The position numbers were made by a program, and so were the translations under genes. Shown here one piece after another: positions 1-8,418 of a DNA stretch of 40,250 nt. Positions within the stretch are counted from its first letter, which is position 1; every line of letters begins with the position of its first letter. Origin of the DNA: Sedimentibacter sp. (GTDB taxonomy: Bacteria > Bacillota > Clostridia > Tissierellales > Sedimentibacteraceae); the NCBI GenBank assembly GCA_018436705.1, contig JAHDLA010000002.1, forward strand, positions 1 through 40,250. Direction: 5' to 3'. Below the pieces are notes generated by a model. That model was not told the origin of the DNA. It did no database searches and saw only the letters and a program-made list of their open reading frames with translations.

Positions 1-2
1 AT

Positions 3-119
3 TTTTCTAAACAATTAAGTATATACAATAGAAGAGATTACAACAATTTTCCTATGCGTCCTTTATTATGGCGTTCTCCTAAACAAGTTTTAGATGTTTT
101 TTTTAGTTCTAGCGTGTAA
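3..119 (+). CDS. C-terminal fragment of an open frame, possibly transposase tail
   Basis: An open frame enters from the left edge and ends at the TAA at 117-119 (38 codons seen). Its residues include YNNFPMRPLLWRSPKQV, which resembles the basic W-x-(S/T)-P-x-(E/Q)-V ending of integrase-core transposases. This is pattern memory only: the fragment is too short to assign to a family, and it could equally be another protein's end or chance. Confidence 0.3.
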   Translation, partial: FSKQLSIYNRRDYNNFPMRPLLWRSPKQVLDVFFSSSV

Positions 120-319
120 CATATGTTTGACAAACCAACATGTCATTATTTTAATAGCAGAACAATCAAATTGAAATAGATAAAATAATAGTATATAATG
201 TAGAAGCTATAAGATAAATTTAAAATATTTTTGGGTAGAAACATCCGGATAATTATATTAGACCTAAAATATGACGACAATTGGGTTATTAAGAGAATAA
301 TGGATATATAAAAGTTTTT
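120..319. other. Intergenic, nothing recognised
   Basis: AT-rich DNA between the left-edge fragment and the first full gene. I see no RNA gene, strong promoter or terminator hairpin here. Confidence 0.5.
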
Positions 320-1891
320 ATGTCAAGGAATATATCAAAAAATAGTTTAGGGGTGAAGGTATTGAATGAACATGATTTTAATTCCATGAATGAACAAGAA
401 GTTGATAAATTATTGAAAAACGGTGAATCTGAATTACAGCCTCAAAGTGACGTGGTTAATGAAATAACTCCTTGGAGTAAGGCTATAAATCGTGTGCTTG
501 TGGGTTTGGCATTGAGCACATTGACACTGAATTTTCTTTGGCTTAATTATATTTTACCTGCAATTGGCATTGTGCTTATGTTGCTTGGAATTCGTTGTTT
601 GCGTAATGAAAATTTTGGATTTAAAGCATGTTGGATAATTTCAATCATCAGAATTTTTTATTTCTTTCCGGCGTTGATACTGAATGCAACTATTTGGCAG
701 AAATATATTTATCAACTTCCTGCCATTACTGCTTTGCAGTATGTCAATATTGCTTTAATTTTCGTTTTGCTATTTTGCCTGCGCAGCGGTTTTCGCTCTG
801 TGCAGATAAAATCAAAATCCACTGAAAATATAAGCGGAATTTCTGCACTTATTGTTTGGTATGTTATTTTATGTGTACTTGGTTTGATTCAGTATAGTGG
901 ATGGATTATTGCAATTATAATTCTCATTGCATATGTGTATATTATCCGAAGTCTTTGTGGCTTGTCCTCTGAACTTAATAAGTCAGGAAATGGAATTCAA
1001 ATCGCGCCCATTAAAATATCAGATAAAAATTTAACCAGAATTATTTTTGGGGTTCTTGTTTTGGGGATTGTCTCAGGTTATTTGTTTTTTGGCAAATATC
1101 CTATGTCTTGGGAAAAAATTAACGTGGCTAAGCAAAGTAAATACGAAGATTTAAGAGTAAGTTTGTTGGATATGGGATTTCCAGAAACTGTTTTAAATGA
1201 TCTTACTGAAGAAGATATTTCTAATTGTCATGGGGCAATTCGGGTAGTAACTGATATGGAAGATTATGCTGTAAATGATGGTCGAGAAGTTACTCAAGAA
1301 TACGGAAACGTTACTCATGTTTCAACTGTTTATGATGTTATGGAGCTGAGAATAACAAGTGTAGCAGTGGAACTTTCAGGTGAACAGGAACAATGGAAAA
1401 TTTTTCACTACTTTGATTGGGTTATAGATCCTGGGTTTTTCGGAACAGAAGTTATTCAGCTATGGCCAACTTATAGGGGTGTTGACCGTGGCTGGTCAAA
1501 GAATGGAAATTTTTCAGGTCATGTTCTATACGATGATGGCGAGCAAACTTATGCGGCACCATATTACAGTTTAGAGTATGAAACTTATGAAAAAGAAAAT
1601 ACTTTCTTTGGAAACCAGGTCTCCACTGATGCTTTTGCTGCATTTTCTTTTCCTAGTGGTAAGGAAAACTACAGAGGATATATTTCTTATGAAATTCTTG
1701 AAGATTCAGACGGTTATATTATTGATTCGTGGCTAAACTATGTTCATCAGCGAAGTCGATTGCAGTATCCGGTGCAGACAGCGCTGGATTCTCGAACAAC
1801 ATCATCGATGTTTTCTTCTAACAGAGTTTTTTTCATGATTCAAGATGCACTGCAATTCGATCCTAATGACAAAGATGCAAAACCATTTTAG
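320..1891 (+). CDS. Hypothetical polytopic membrane protein with large C-terminal extracytoplasmic domain
   Basis: 523 aa, not recognised. A hydrophilic N-terminus (about 1-55) is followed by several hydrophobic helices at roughly 57-90, 102-125, 140-157, 172-213 and 240-258. After that comes about 260 residues of soluble, aromatic-rich sequence with no motif I know. This looks like a multi-pass membrane region with a sensor or binding domain on one side. The start at 320 lacks a strong Shine-Dalgarno; the in-frame ATG at 365 is an alternative. The gene stands alone, with a 470-base gap before the next reliable gene and no operon partner, so no function is proposed. Confidence 0.75.
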   Translation: MSRNISKNSLGVKVLNEHDFNSMNEQEVDKLLKNGESELQPQSDVVNEITPWSKAINRVLVGLALSTLTLNFLWLNYILPAIGIVLMLLGIRCLRNENFGFKACWIISIIRIFYFFPALILNATIWQKYIYQLPAITALQYVNIALIFVLLFCLRSGFRSVQIKSKSTENISGISALIVWYVILCVLGLIQYSGWIIAIIILIAYVYIIRSLCGLSSELNKSGNGIQIAPIKISDKNLTRIIFGVLVLGIVSGYLFFGKYPMSWEKINVAKQSKYEDLRVSLLDMGFPETVLNDLTEEDISNCHGAIRVVTDMEDYAVNDGREVTQEYGNVTHVSTVYDVMELRITSVAVELSGEQEQWKIFHYFDWVIDPGFFGTEVIQLWPTYRGVDRGWSKNGNFSGHVLYDDGEQTYAAPYYSLEYETYEKENTFFGNQVSTDAFAAFSFPSGKENYRGYISYEILEDSDGYIIDSWLNYVHQRSRLQYPVQTALDSRTTSSMFSSNRVFFMIQDALQFDPNDKDAKPF

Positions 1892-1948
1892 TTGTATAGC
1901 TAAATAAGTCGGAAAGTTTATTAAATCTTTGGATTTAGAATCTTATGA

Positions 1949-2092
1949 GTGGGCGTTGTTGTCATCTGGTATTTGATTAATTATCATGCGAAACCTGAGA
2001 AAAGGATAACAGATAGTGTTGACACAAAAGGATGTTCATGGTATAAATTACCAGAAGGTGATTTCGCGCCAAGAACAGCGAATAAAAAATGA
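1949..2092 (+). pseudogene. Possible frameshifted coding remnant
   Basis: The frame 1949-2092 reads as a short hydrophobic segment followed by a protein-like tail (KPEKRITDSVDTKGCSWYKL and on) ending at TGA. The bases just before it read better in another frame (KFIKSLDLESYEWALLSSGI, ending at a TGA near 1974). That is what one would expect of a small gene broken by a frameshift. No family recognised; it could be chance. Confidence 0.25.
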
Positions 2093-2298
2093 TTAGAAAG
2101 AGGATAATTAATTTTATGAATAATGCTCCCATTACGGCATCATATTACAAGTGTGTTGTTGTGATGGGATTTTTGTTGCAAATTTATATAATAATATATT
2201 TGCAAAGCGTATTTTTTATAGGATATAATTGTCAAAAAATAGACAAACATAATTTTATTAACTTTATATTTTTTAAATTAAGTAAAATAATATTAGTA

Positions 2299-2327
2299 TT
2301 GACAACATTTAGCATTAAGTCTATAAT
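2299..2327 (+). promoter_or_regulatory. Sigma-70 promoter for the flavin reductase gene
   Basis: TTGACA at 2299-2304 and TATAAT at 2322-2327 are separated by 17 bases, a perfect consensus. It lies 36 bases upstream of the start codon at 2364, and a strong Shine-Dalgarno (AAAGGAG) sits between them. Confidence 0.8.
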
Positions 2328-2363
2328 ACGTTAAGTTAAAAAAATATCAAAAAAGGAGCTTTT

Positions 2364-4124
2364 ATGAAATTGAAAAAAATGTTATCACTACTGCTGGCAG
2401 TAATGCTTGTTTTCTCAATGACTGCATGCCAGCAAAAAGAAGCTGAACAGCCTGCTGAAGAGAATAAATCGGAAGAGCTTGTAAGCACTTCTGTTCAAGG
2501 AGAAGGAACCGGAAAATACGGCCCATTTAAGGTTGAAGTTACTTTGGAAAATTCCGAAATTAAGGATATAAAAGTTGTTGAAAGTTCAGAGTCAGGATTT
2601 ACTGATCCTGTAATTGCTAAGCTGACAAAACAGATGATTGATTCAAACTCTGTAGATGTTGATGCAGTTACAGGAGCAACTTTAACAAGTTTTGCATTTA
2701 TCAATGCTGTTAAAGATGCTGTAGAACAATCAAATGCGGTACTTACTGCAAAAGAAGTTAAAGCAGTGGAGGAAAATGTTGAAGATGCTTCAACTGACAT
2801 AGTAATTGTAGGAGCCGGTGGAGCAGGACTTACAGCAGCAATAGAGGCTACTAACAAAGGAGCAAACGTAATAGTTGTTGAAAAAAATGCATTTATGGGT
2901 GGAAATACTAACTACGCAACAGGTGGTATGAATGCAGCTGGAACAAAATATCAAGAAGAAAAAGGAATAGAAGATAGCCCTGAACTTTTCTATGAAGATA
3001 CTATGAAGGGTGGAAAAAATCTTAATAATCCTGAACTTTTAAAGGTATTTACAGAAAATTCTGCTGACACAATTTACTGGCTTGAAAGCCTTGGCGCTAG
3101 CCTGTCTGAAGTTGGAAGATCAGGAGGACAAAGCGTAGATAGATTACATAAAGCGCCTGGTGGAATGCCAATAGGGACTCATTTAATGGATGTTTTCAGC
3201 AATCAGGTTAAGGAACTTGGAATTGAAGTTAGATTAAACACTAAGGCAGTTGAGATAACGTCAGAAGGAAATACTGTAACTGGAATTAAAGTTGAAAATG
3301 AAGATGGGAACAGCTACAATATTAATGCAAAAGCTGTAATATTAGCTACAGGTGGATTTGGAGCAAACCCTGAAATGGTTGAAAAATTTAATCCGGCGCT
3401 TAAAGGATTCGGAACTACAAACTCACCGGGAGCAACAGGTGACGCATTGGCAATGGTAGAAAATCTTAATGTTTCATTGACTGATATTGACCAGATTCAG
3501 ACACATCCTACAGTAGTTCCAAAAATCAACGAAATGATTACTGAAGGTATAAGAGGTGACGGTGCTATACTTGTTAACCATGAAGCGCAGAGATTTGTAA
3601 ATGAACTTGAAACAAGAGATGTTGTATCAAAAGCTATACTTGAGCAAAATGAATCTACTGCATTCTTGGTTCTTGACAATCAGACATACTCAAATGCATC
3701 TACTTATGAAAAATATAAAAACCAAGGACTTTTGAAGGAAGCTCAGACTCTCGAAGAACTTGCTGGCATTATGAATGTTGACGCAGCCACTTTAGAAGCA
3801 ACTGTTGCAAAATACAATGAGGATGTTAAAGCTAAATCAGACCCTGATTTCGGCAGAACATCATTGGAAGTTGAACTTGTTGAAGGACCTTTCTACGCAG
3901 TTGAAATATCCCCTGCAGTTCACCACACAATGGGCGGTGTTACTATTAACACAAGCACACAGGTTATGAACGAATCTGGCGAACCGGTTGTAGGACTGTA
4001 TGCTGCAGGTGAAGTTACTGGAGGAATTCACGGTGGAAACAGAATCGGTGGAAACGCAGTTGCTGATATAACTGTATTCGGAAGAATTGCTGGAGATAAT
4101 GCAGCAGCCTTTGTAGGAAAATAA
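2364..4124 (+). CDS. Secreted FMN/FAD-dependent fumarate reductase-like (UrdA/FccA family) lipoprotein
   Basis: 586 aa. The N-terminal signal peptide ends in a lipobox (SMTAC, Cys22), so the protein is probably anchored on the outer face of the membrane. Residues about 45-120 form an FMN-binding domain; GATLTS at 104-109 is the kind of site where ApbE attaches FMN to Thr/Ser. From about 144 a flavoprotein domain begins with a dinucleotide-binding GAGGAG at 150-155. The hallmarks of the fumarate reductase catalytic domain follow: HPT, EGIRGDGA (catalytic Arg near 397), HHTMGG near 520 and GGIHGGNRIGGNA near 553. In this family electrons go to an unsaturated acid (fumarate, urocanate, acrylate types); the substrate cannot be told from what I see. 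No cytochrome domain is present, so the donor must be another protein. It has its own promoter and no operon partner. Confidence 0.85.
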   Translation: MKLKKMLSLLLAVMLVFSMTACQQKEAEQPAEENKSEELVSTSVQGEGTGKYGPFKVEVTLENSEIKDIKVVESSESGFTDPVIAKLTKQMIDSNSVDVDAVTGATLTSFAFINAVKDAVEQSNAVLTAKEVKAVEENVEDASTDIVIVGAGGAGLTAAIEATNKGANVIVVEKNAFMGGNTNYATGGMNAAGTKYQEEKGIEDSPELFYEDTMKGGKNLNNPELLKVFTENSADTIYWLESLGASLSEVGRSGGQSVDRLHKAPGGMPIGTHLMDVFSNQVKELGIEVRLNTKAVEITSEGNTVTGIKVENEDGNSYNINAKAVILATGGFGANPEMVEKFNPALKGFGTTNSPGATGDALAMVENLNVSLTDIDQIQTHPTVVPKINEMITEGIRGDGAILVNHEAQRFVNELETRDVVSKAILEQNESTAFLVLDNQTYSNASTYEKYKNQGLLKEAQTLEELAGIMNVDAATLEATVAKYNEDVKAKSDPDFGRTSLEVELVEGPFYAVEISPAVHHTMGGVTINTSTQVMNESGEPVVGLYAAGEVTGGIHGGNRIGGNAVADITVFGRIAGDNAAAFVGK

Positions 4125-4142
4125 TTAAAAAGTTCCGGATTT

Positions 4143-4401
4143 TGAACCGACCCCCAAAAGTTAGACCAAAAATTTAATTGATGGGAGGTCGGTTTTTACA
4201 TGGCAAAATATAGTTACGAATTTAAGGCGAAAGTAGTGCAGGCATATATGTCAGATGAAGGTGGATATGAATATATAGCCAATAAATATTGTGTTTCTAA
4301 CAAATCTATTATCATAAGATGGGTGAATGCATATAAAGAATTTGGAATAGAAGGCTTAATGCGTTCCAGAAAAAAAGAAACATATAGTTTCGAATTTAAA
4401 T
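4143..4401 (+). mobile_element. Truncated IS3/IS150-type insertion sequence, left end only
   Basis: The left end carries the CGACCCCCAAAAGTTAGACC signature typical of IS3-family inverted repeats, followed by the start of orfA. The element stops abruptly near 4401, where sequence of a truncated minus-strand gene begins. No right end or orfB is present. The junction has a short AAATTT stretch that could belong to either side. Confidence 0.75.
4200..4401 (+). pseudogene. IS3-family transposase OrfA, N-terminal fragment
   Basis: About 67 residues of a helix-turn-helix OrfA are intact: YEYIANKYCVSNKSIIIRWV is the DNA-binding helix-turn-helix, followed by GIEGLMRSRKKETYSFEFK, a common stretch in IS150-like OrfA. 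The family normally continues for another 80-100 residues. Here the frame runs on to 4466 only through unrelated antisense DNA. It is preceded by a GGGAGG ribosome binding site. It cannot transpose by itself. Confidence 0.75.
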
Positions 4402-4692
4402 TTCATAACCGTTGTCAATATATTCTTTCATTACACCTGCTGTATCTAAGGCAAGTTTTTTATTGATCTTTCTAAAATCATTTGTATTGTATTCATACTT
4501 CGTCATTGGATTCCTTTTAAGTCCAAAAAACCTAAATTCAGGACATGGCAACTGATGAATTCCTGAACCGCTATTTAAAAGCTCTGTTATTATGTCACTA
4601 TATGGTCCATTGGCTCGTGCCAGAGGATATGCAACAGAATTTTGATTCAATATACAGTAAGATACAAAGATAATTTTTTTGCTTCTTTCCAT
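4396..4692 (-). pseudogene. TudS-like (CD3072-type) putative desulfidase, C-terminally truncated by the IS fragment
   Basis: 98 residues read MERSKKIIFVSYCILNQNSV and then LPCPEFRFFGLKRNPMTKYEY, matching my memory of the clostridial TudS/DUF523-related family (2-thiouracil desulfidase relatives, which use Cys residues to hold an iron-sulfur cluster). Family members are about 150 aa. Here the frame ends at GYEI and a TAA that falls in the IS remnant at 4396-4402, so the last third, including its Cys, is missing. It is probably non-functional. The start at 4692 is the natural one for the family. Confidence 0.65.
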
Positions 4693-5003
4693 TTAAACCT
4701 TCTGTGTATATTTTTGGGGTATTCTAATCATGAGAAAAGAAACTAACAAGCAGCTTGCAATTTTATCAATTATGTTACTTGTAATTCTCGGTATGAATGC
4801 AGCTGTAAAAATTGATTGACCTGATTGAACCAGCCAAGAGCTTACTGCCAGGGCTTTTGTACCATAACTAAAAGTTAAGATGACAATAATCCAGTCTCTG
4901 TGTCACCATTTTAGTGAATTAATTGTTGTGGAAATTAATTATGAATTAGTTTATAATAAAAGCCATTACGACGTGAAACTATAGAAATAGGGAAGGATAA
5001 TAA
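4693..5003. other. Gap between the truncated gene and the PHP gene
   Basis: Holds one short membrane-peptide frame (4730-4819) and a TATAAT at 4952-4957 that may be the -10 box of the PHP gene, although no good -35 box is seen. Otherwise nothing recognised. Confidence 0.45.
4730..4819 (+). CDS. Possible 29-residue membrane peptide
   Basis: The frame has a basic N-terminus (MRKETNKQ) and a hydrophobic helix (LAILSIMLLVILGM), with a GGGG stretch about 10 bases upstream of the ATG. It has the shape of a small single-pass membrane protein, or the remaining signal sequence of a deleted gene next to the IS junction. It overlaps nothing else. Low certainty. Confidence 0.25.
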   Translation: MRKETNKQLAILSIMLLVILGMNAAVKID

Positions 5004-5717
5004 ATGAAATTTATATTGGATACACATACACACACATTAGCCAGCGGCCACGCTTACAGTACCATACGTGAAATGGCTGCTGCAGCAAAAGAAAAAGGAT
5101 TAGAGCTTCTGGCCATAACAGAGCACGGACCTAAAATGCCCGGTTCAGCTACAGATTTCTACTTTGCAAATTTGGGTGCAGTTGACAGAAACATGTACGG
5201 AGTTGAATTGCTTATGGGTTCTGAAGTGAACATAATGGATTACGAAGGAAATGTGGATTTGAAAGATACCTTGTTGAAAAATTTAGATATTGTTATTGCA
5301 AGTATGCATTTGCCGTGTATTGTACCGGGAACAAAAGAAGAAAATACGAAAGCCTATTTAAATGTTATGAAAAATCCATATGTAAACATAATAGGCCATC
5401 CTGATGACAGTAACTTTTTAGTGGATTTTAAAGCTCTTGTTTTAGGAGCAAAAAAACATAAAGTTTTGCTTGAATTAAATAACTCTTCTCTTGATCCTAA
5501 TAATTACAGAAGAGATACAAAGAAAAATGATATTGAAATGCTTAAATTGTGCAAGAAATATGGTGTTCCTATAGTAATTGGCAGTGACGCTCATACAGAT
5601 ACTGCAGTGGGAAACCATGACTTGGCAATGGAAGTAATAAAAGAAGCAGAATTTCCCATAGAACTTGTTTTAAATCGTTCTGTTGAAGAGTTAAAAAAAT
5701 TCATAAAAAAATATTAA
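5004..5717 (+). CDS. PHP-domain metal-dependent phosphatase, YcdX family
   Basis: 237 aa, close to the E. coli YcdX length. The PHP metal ligands are visible: DTHTHT at 6-11, TEHGP near 39, GSEVN near 72, a His at IASMH, IIGHPDD and the C-terminal GSDAHTD. ELNNSS is also typical of YcdX. The family is a trinuclear-zinc phosphatase/phosphoesterase with broad in vitro activity and an unsettled physiological substrate. The ATG is preceded by GGGAAGGATAAT. It is a single gene, with no operon partner close by. Confidence 0.85.
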   Translation: MKFILDTHTHTLASGHAYSTIREMAAAAKEKGLELLAITEHGPKMPGSATDFYFANLGAVDRNMYGVELLMGSEVNIMDYEGNVDLKDTLLKNLDIVIASMHLPCIVPGTKEENTKAYLNVMKNPYVNIIGHPDDSNFLVDFKALVLGAKKHKVLLELNNSSLDPNNYRRDTKKNDIEMLKLCKKYGVPIVIGSDAHTDTAVGNHDLAMEVIKEAEFPIELVLNRSVEELKKFIKKY

Positions 5718-5901
5718 TTTAATATTTTTAACGAGCATAAAAACATGTTTAAGGTGTTATAGTGCTGTAAATATAAAATTTTTTATTTGATTTTTTTCTT
5801 GAATTTTTTGAGAGATAGTAAAAATATTTCAAAAATAATTTCGCATTACTTCACTAATAAAAACATATGCTGAGGGAACTATATAATCGGAGGTGTTTTT
5901 A

Positions 5902-6327
5902 TTGAAATTAAGAGATATAATGTCCAAAGAAATTGCCAGCTTAAAACAAGATGACTCAATAGAAGCTGCAGCTCAATTAATGAAACAACATGATGTAGGC
6001 TCAATTCCTATTACTAATCAAGGAAAAATTATTGGCATTGTCACAGACAGAGATATTACTCTAAGATCTGTTGCATCAAATAATCAATCTAAGTCGGTAA
6101 AGGAAGTTATGACTTCAAATCCTGCAGTAGGATCTCCTGAAATGGATGTGCATGAAGCTGCAAGAATAATGGGTGAAAAGCAGATACGAAGATTGCCGGT
6201 TGTAGAAAATAACTGTCTAGTAGGAATGGTCTCATTAGGGGATATTTCTGTTGAGTCAAAGCTTCAGGACAATGCAGAAGTTGCTCTGAAGAACATATCA
6301 AAACCTTCATCTAACGCTTTTAAATAG
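5902..6327 (+). CDS. CBS-domain-pair protein
   Basis: About 141 aa made of two tandem CBS motifs and little else: residues 1-60 (LRDIMSKEIASLKQDDSIEA ... GIVTDRDITLR) and 68-125 (VKEVMTSNPAVGSPEMDVHE ... GMVSLGDISV). CBS pairs bind adenosyl ligands (AMP, ATP, SAM) and regulate partners; stand-alone copies like this are common in Clostridia and bacilli, often stress-linked. The start chosen is TTG at 5902 because a perfect GGAGGTG (5889-5895) sits 6 bases before it; a GTG at 5893 would lie inside that ribosome binding site. Confidence 0.85.
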   Translation: MKLRDIMSKEIASLKQDDSIEAAAQLMKQHDVGSIPITNQGKIIGIVTDRDITLRSVASNNQSKSVKEVMTSNPAVGSPEMDVHEAARIMGEKQIRRLPVVENNCLVGMVSLGDISVESKLQDNAEVALKNISKPSSNAFK

Positions 6328-6629
6328 CGGATTATAAAAAGCAAAACAGGATAGCTCCTGTTTTGCTTTTTGCTTGTTATTGAAATGAAATTGCTCTTGG
6401 AGTATATGCTCATTGCAGTTTTATATAAAATTTCTTTATTAAATAAGTAATTTAGTTAAAATGCTGCAGCTAAGCATGAATACAGAATGAAAAGCCTTTG
6501 GAAAATCAACATTCACAAGAGTTTCTGTTGCTGGATGTTTGACTTTATGATATAATGTCGAAATATAAAGTTTAAATAACCTTAAAGTGTGATTATTAGA
6601 AGAATAAGAAAAGGTTTGGATATAAAGAT
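6328..6629. other. Gap: terminator and probable promoter
   Basis: Contains the CBS terminator, then unremarkable AT-rich sequence, then a plausible sigma-70 promoter (TTGCTG at 6528-6533, 17 bases, TATAAT at 6551-6556) about 75 bases before the next gene. No small gene or RNA recognised. Confidence 0.5.
6337..6371 (+). terminator. Rho-independent terminator after the CBS gene
   Basis: A perfect stem (GCAAAACAGGA / TCCTGTTTTGC, loop TAGC) extends through flanking A and T runs to about 15 pairs and ends in a T-run. It starts 10 bases after the CBS stop codon. Confidence 0.9.
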
Positions 6630-7463
6630 ATGTTCAAGAAAAGCAACTATAAATATAAAATAATATATAATAATTATCAGTTTTACGAAAGTGCTGCACT
6701 GATTGGATTTATAAGAAATCAAATGACAGAAGGCTATTATCTTTGTGGAATGATAGGAGAATTTTGCAACATATTAAAACTTTGTTATGCAAAGACTAAG
6801 TCTTCAAAATCATGCGCAATTTTCCATAAACGTTTAGACGAACAGATAGATACAGAGATTGAAAATATGAAAAACGAGGGTGTGAAAATTATATGCCAGA
6901 ATAATTTGTACATAATATTTGAAGTTGATTCTGATGAAGTTGGTGAGACGAAGTTAGAAATAGCGGAAAAAAAGCAAACCAATTTACTTAGTGTTCCTAT
7001 AAAAAAATCTATAGTTTTTATTTCGGTGCTACTTGTACTTTCTGTAATCGGCTTAATTTTGAAAATATTATTGATAGAAAACGGGAACTTACATATTAAC
7101 ATTTTAAGTTTAGTGATTTGCTTAGCTTTAATTATAAATTTCCTTTTTTATTTTACGGGTGATATGCACGATATTATTTTCGGTATGGGTACACGCACAG
7201 ATGGTAAAATATATTTTTCTACCCGTACAAAATTCAAAGATATGTTGTTTCATATTGGAGATATATTTAAGTTCGGAATATTGTTGGGAAGTATTTGCAT
7301 TAGTGTCGCAATTTTATTAATTGCAAATGATGGAGTAATAGCTATTGATGTTTTAAAAATGTGGTTGATATGCTTTATTGGTGGTTATGCATCCAGGTTG
7401 CGCTACCAACGATCATATATATACCTGTTGCTAATTGAAGTGCTATTGGTGACATTAGGTTAA
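6630..7463 (+). CDS. Hypothetical membrane protein (weakly DUF2812-like layout)
   Basis: 277 aa, not firmly recognised. Residues 1-120 are soluble and rich in Lys, Asn and Tyr. Four to five hydrophobic helices follow, at about 125-145, 152-172, 215-232 and 243-275. The soluble N-terminal part plus membrane C-terminal part recalls DUF2812 proteins, but no motif is decisive. No partner gene: the next gene is about 190 bases away. Confidence 0.6.
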   Translation: MFKKSNYKYKIIYNNYQFYESAALIGFIRNQMTEGYYLCGMIGEFCNILKLCYAKTKSSKSCAIFHKRLDEQIDTEIENMKNEGVKIICQNNLYIIFEVDSDEVGETKLEIAEKKQTNLLSVPIKKSIVFISVLLVLSVIGLILKILLIENGNLHINILSLVICLALIINFLFYFTGDMHDIIFGMGTRTDGKIYFSTRTKFKDMLFHIGDIFKFGILLGSICISVAILLIANDGVIAIDVLKMWLICFIGGYASRLRYQRSYIYLLLIEVLLVTLG

Positions 7464-7652
7464 TAGTATCAAGATTGTCAATGAGATAATTCAAAATGTG
7501 CAAGATGACAATGACAGCGTCCATGAATATCTGAGTGTTTATAATTAACATAGACGGAATTTTATATCTTGTGCTATACTGGTCATAGCAAAAAGCTCAT
7601 TTTGGTTAATTATTTTTTATGAATAAAACAGGCAATATTTGAAGAGGATTTT

Positions 7653-8126
7653 ATGGATATTAAAAAAATTAAGAATGTTGTTAAAAAGATTGTATTTATT
7701 ATAGGCATATGTTTGTTATTAAACAGTCTAAGTAAAGATGTTGTTTATAATAAATATATTGATGAGTCTGCAGAAGTTCTAGCTTCTGAGTACGACAATA
7801 TATATTATTCATGGTTTTATAGTATTATGGAGACTAGCAAAAATGAAACTGTTGCTCGGTATTGCATGATGGGTGGTAATGTCCGATTGGGAGCTCTGTC
7901 TGTTATTGATAATACAACATTGAATATTCAAGCAGAAAAAAGAAATGGAGATATCAAGCTTCTATTAATTAATGATGCCTCAGAAGAAGTTGTATTTTAT
8001 GATAATATAATTAACAATAATGATATTTCGTTAGGAAAAGGAGTATATAAAGTTTATTTGGTCGGCAGTTGGTTCTCTGGAAAGTGCAGCATGAATTTTT
8101 CTGATGCGTTATTTGAAGATTCTTAA
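7653..8126 (+). CDS. Hypothetical small secreted or membrane-anchored protein
   Basis: 157 aa. A basic N-terminus and a hydrophobic helix (about 13-28) suggest a signal anchor. The rest is soluble, with a beta-rich ending containing GKGVYKVYLVGSWFSGKCSM, as in small extracytoplasmic beta-sandwich proteins. Starts at ATG 7653 after GAAGAGG. Function unknown. Confidence 0.6.
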   Translation: MDIKKIKNVVKKIVFIIGICLLLNSLSKDVVYNKYIDESAEVLASEYDNIYYSWFYSIMETSKNETVARYCMMGGNVRLGALSVIDNTTLNIQAEKRNGDIKLLLINDASEEVVFYDNIINNNDISLGKGVYKVYLVGSWFSGKCSMNFSDALFEDS

Positions 8127-8193
8127 TTTTCTATAATGTTAGGTGTACCGTAGATTTAACAGTAAATTGCTCACAATATATTAAGCACTTATT

Positions 8194-8229
8194 AAAAGGA
8201 AGGTGAATAAAAAGTTCTCCTTCTTTTTA
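8194..8229 (+). terminator. Probable terminator
   Basis: AAAAGGAAGG pairs with CCTTCTTTT (one bulged G) across a loop of about 15 bases and is followed by a T-rich stretch, 68 bases after the preceding stop codon. The stem is imperfect. Confidence 0.4.
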
Positions 8230-8374
8230 TTATTGATAATAAAGTAACAATTTATCAACAAGTGTTTTTATATTGCTATATGTATTGCTATCCTGCAAAA
8301 TTAATTAATTTGTCTCTAGATTTAACATTGACCTTTGTGCAGCACAAAGTGTTATGATAAAAAAGATACAATTA

Positions 8375-8403
8375 TTGACTTGAATTGTAGACTATAGTAT
8401 TAT
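8375..8403 (+). promoter_or_regulatory. Sigma-70-type promoter for the FMN/TSCPD lipoprotein
   Basis: TTGACT at 8375-8380, 17 bases, then TATTAT at 8398-8403 (a TATAAT overlaps at 8401). The start codon follows 15 bases later, so the leader is very short, with AGGAGAGG directly in it. Confidence 0.5.
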
Positions 8404-8418
8404 AATAGGAGAGGAAAA

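Larger units (their letters stand above)
1892..2363. other. Gap with a decayed coding remnant and a strong promoter
   Basis: About 470 bases without a convincing gene. The first half holds short protein-like stretches in two frames (see the remnant at 1949-2092). The second half is extremely AT-rich and ends in the promoter at 2299-2327. An AT-rich open frame at 2089-2334 has low-complexity Ile/Phe/Lys composition and no ribosome binding site, and I do not call it. Confidence 0.5.

Noticed and set aside
2089..2334. 81-residue open frame before the flavin reductase
   Set aside because: Low-complexity Ile/Phe/Lys in very AT-rich DNA, no ribosome binding site, and it overlaps the promoter of the next gene.
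4402..4466. C-terminal part of the 88-residue OrfA frame
   Set aside because: These codons lie in antisense of the truncated TudS-like gene and are not transposase sequence.
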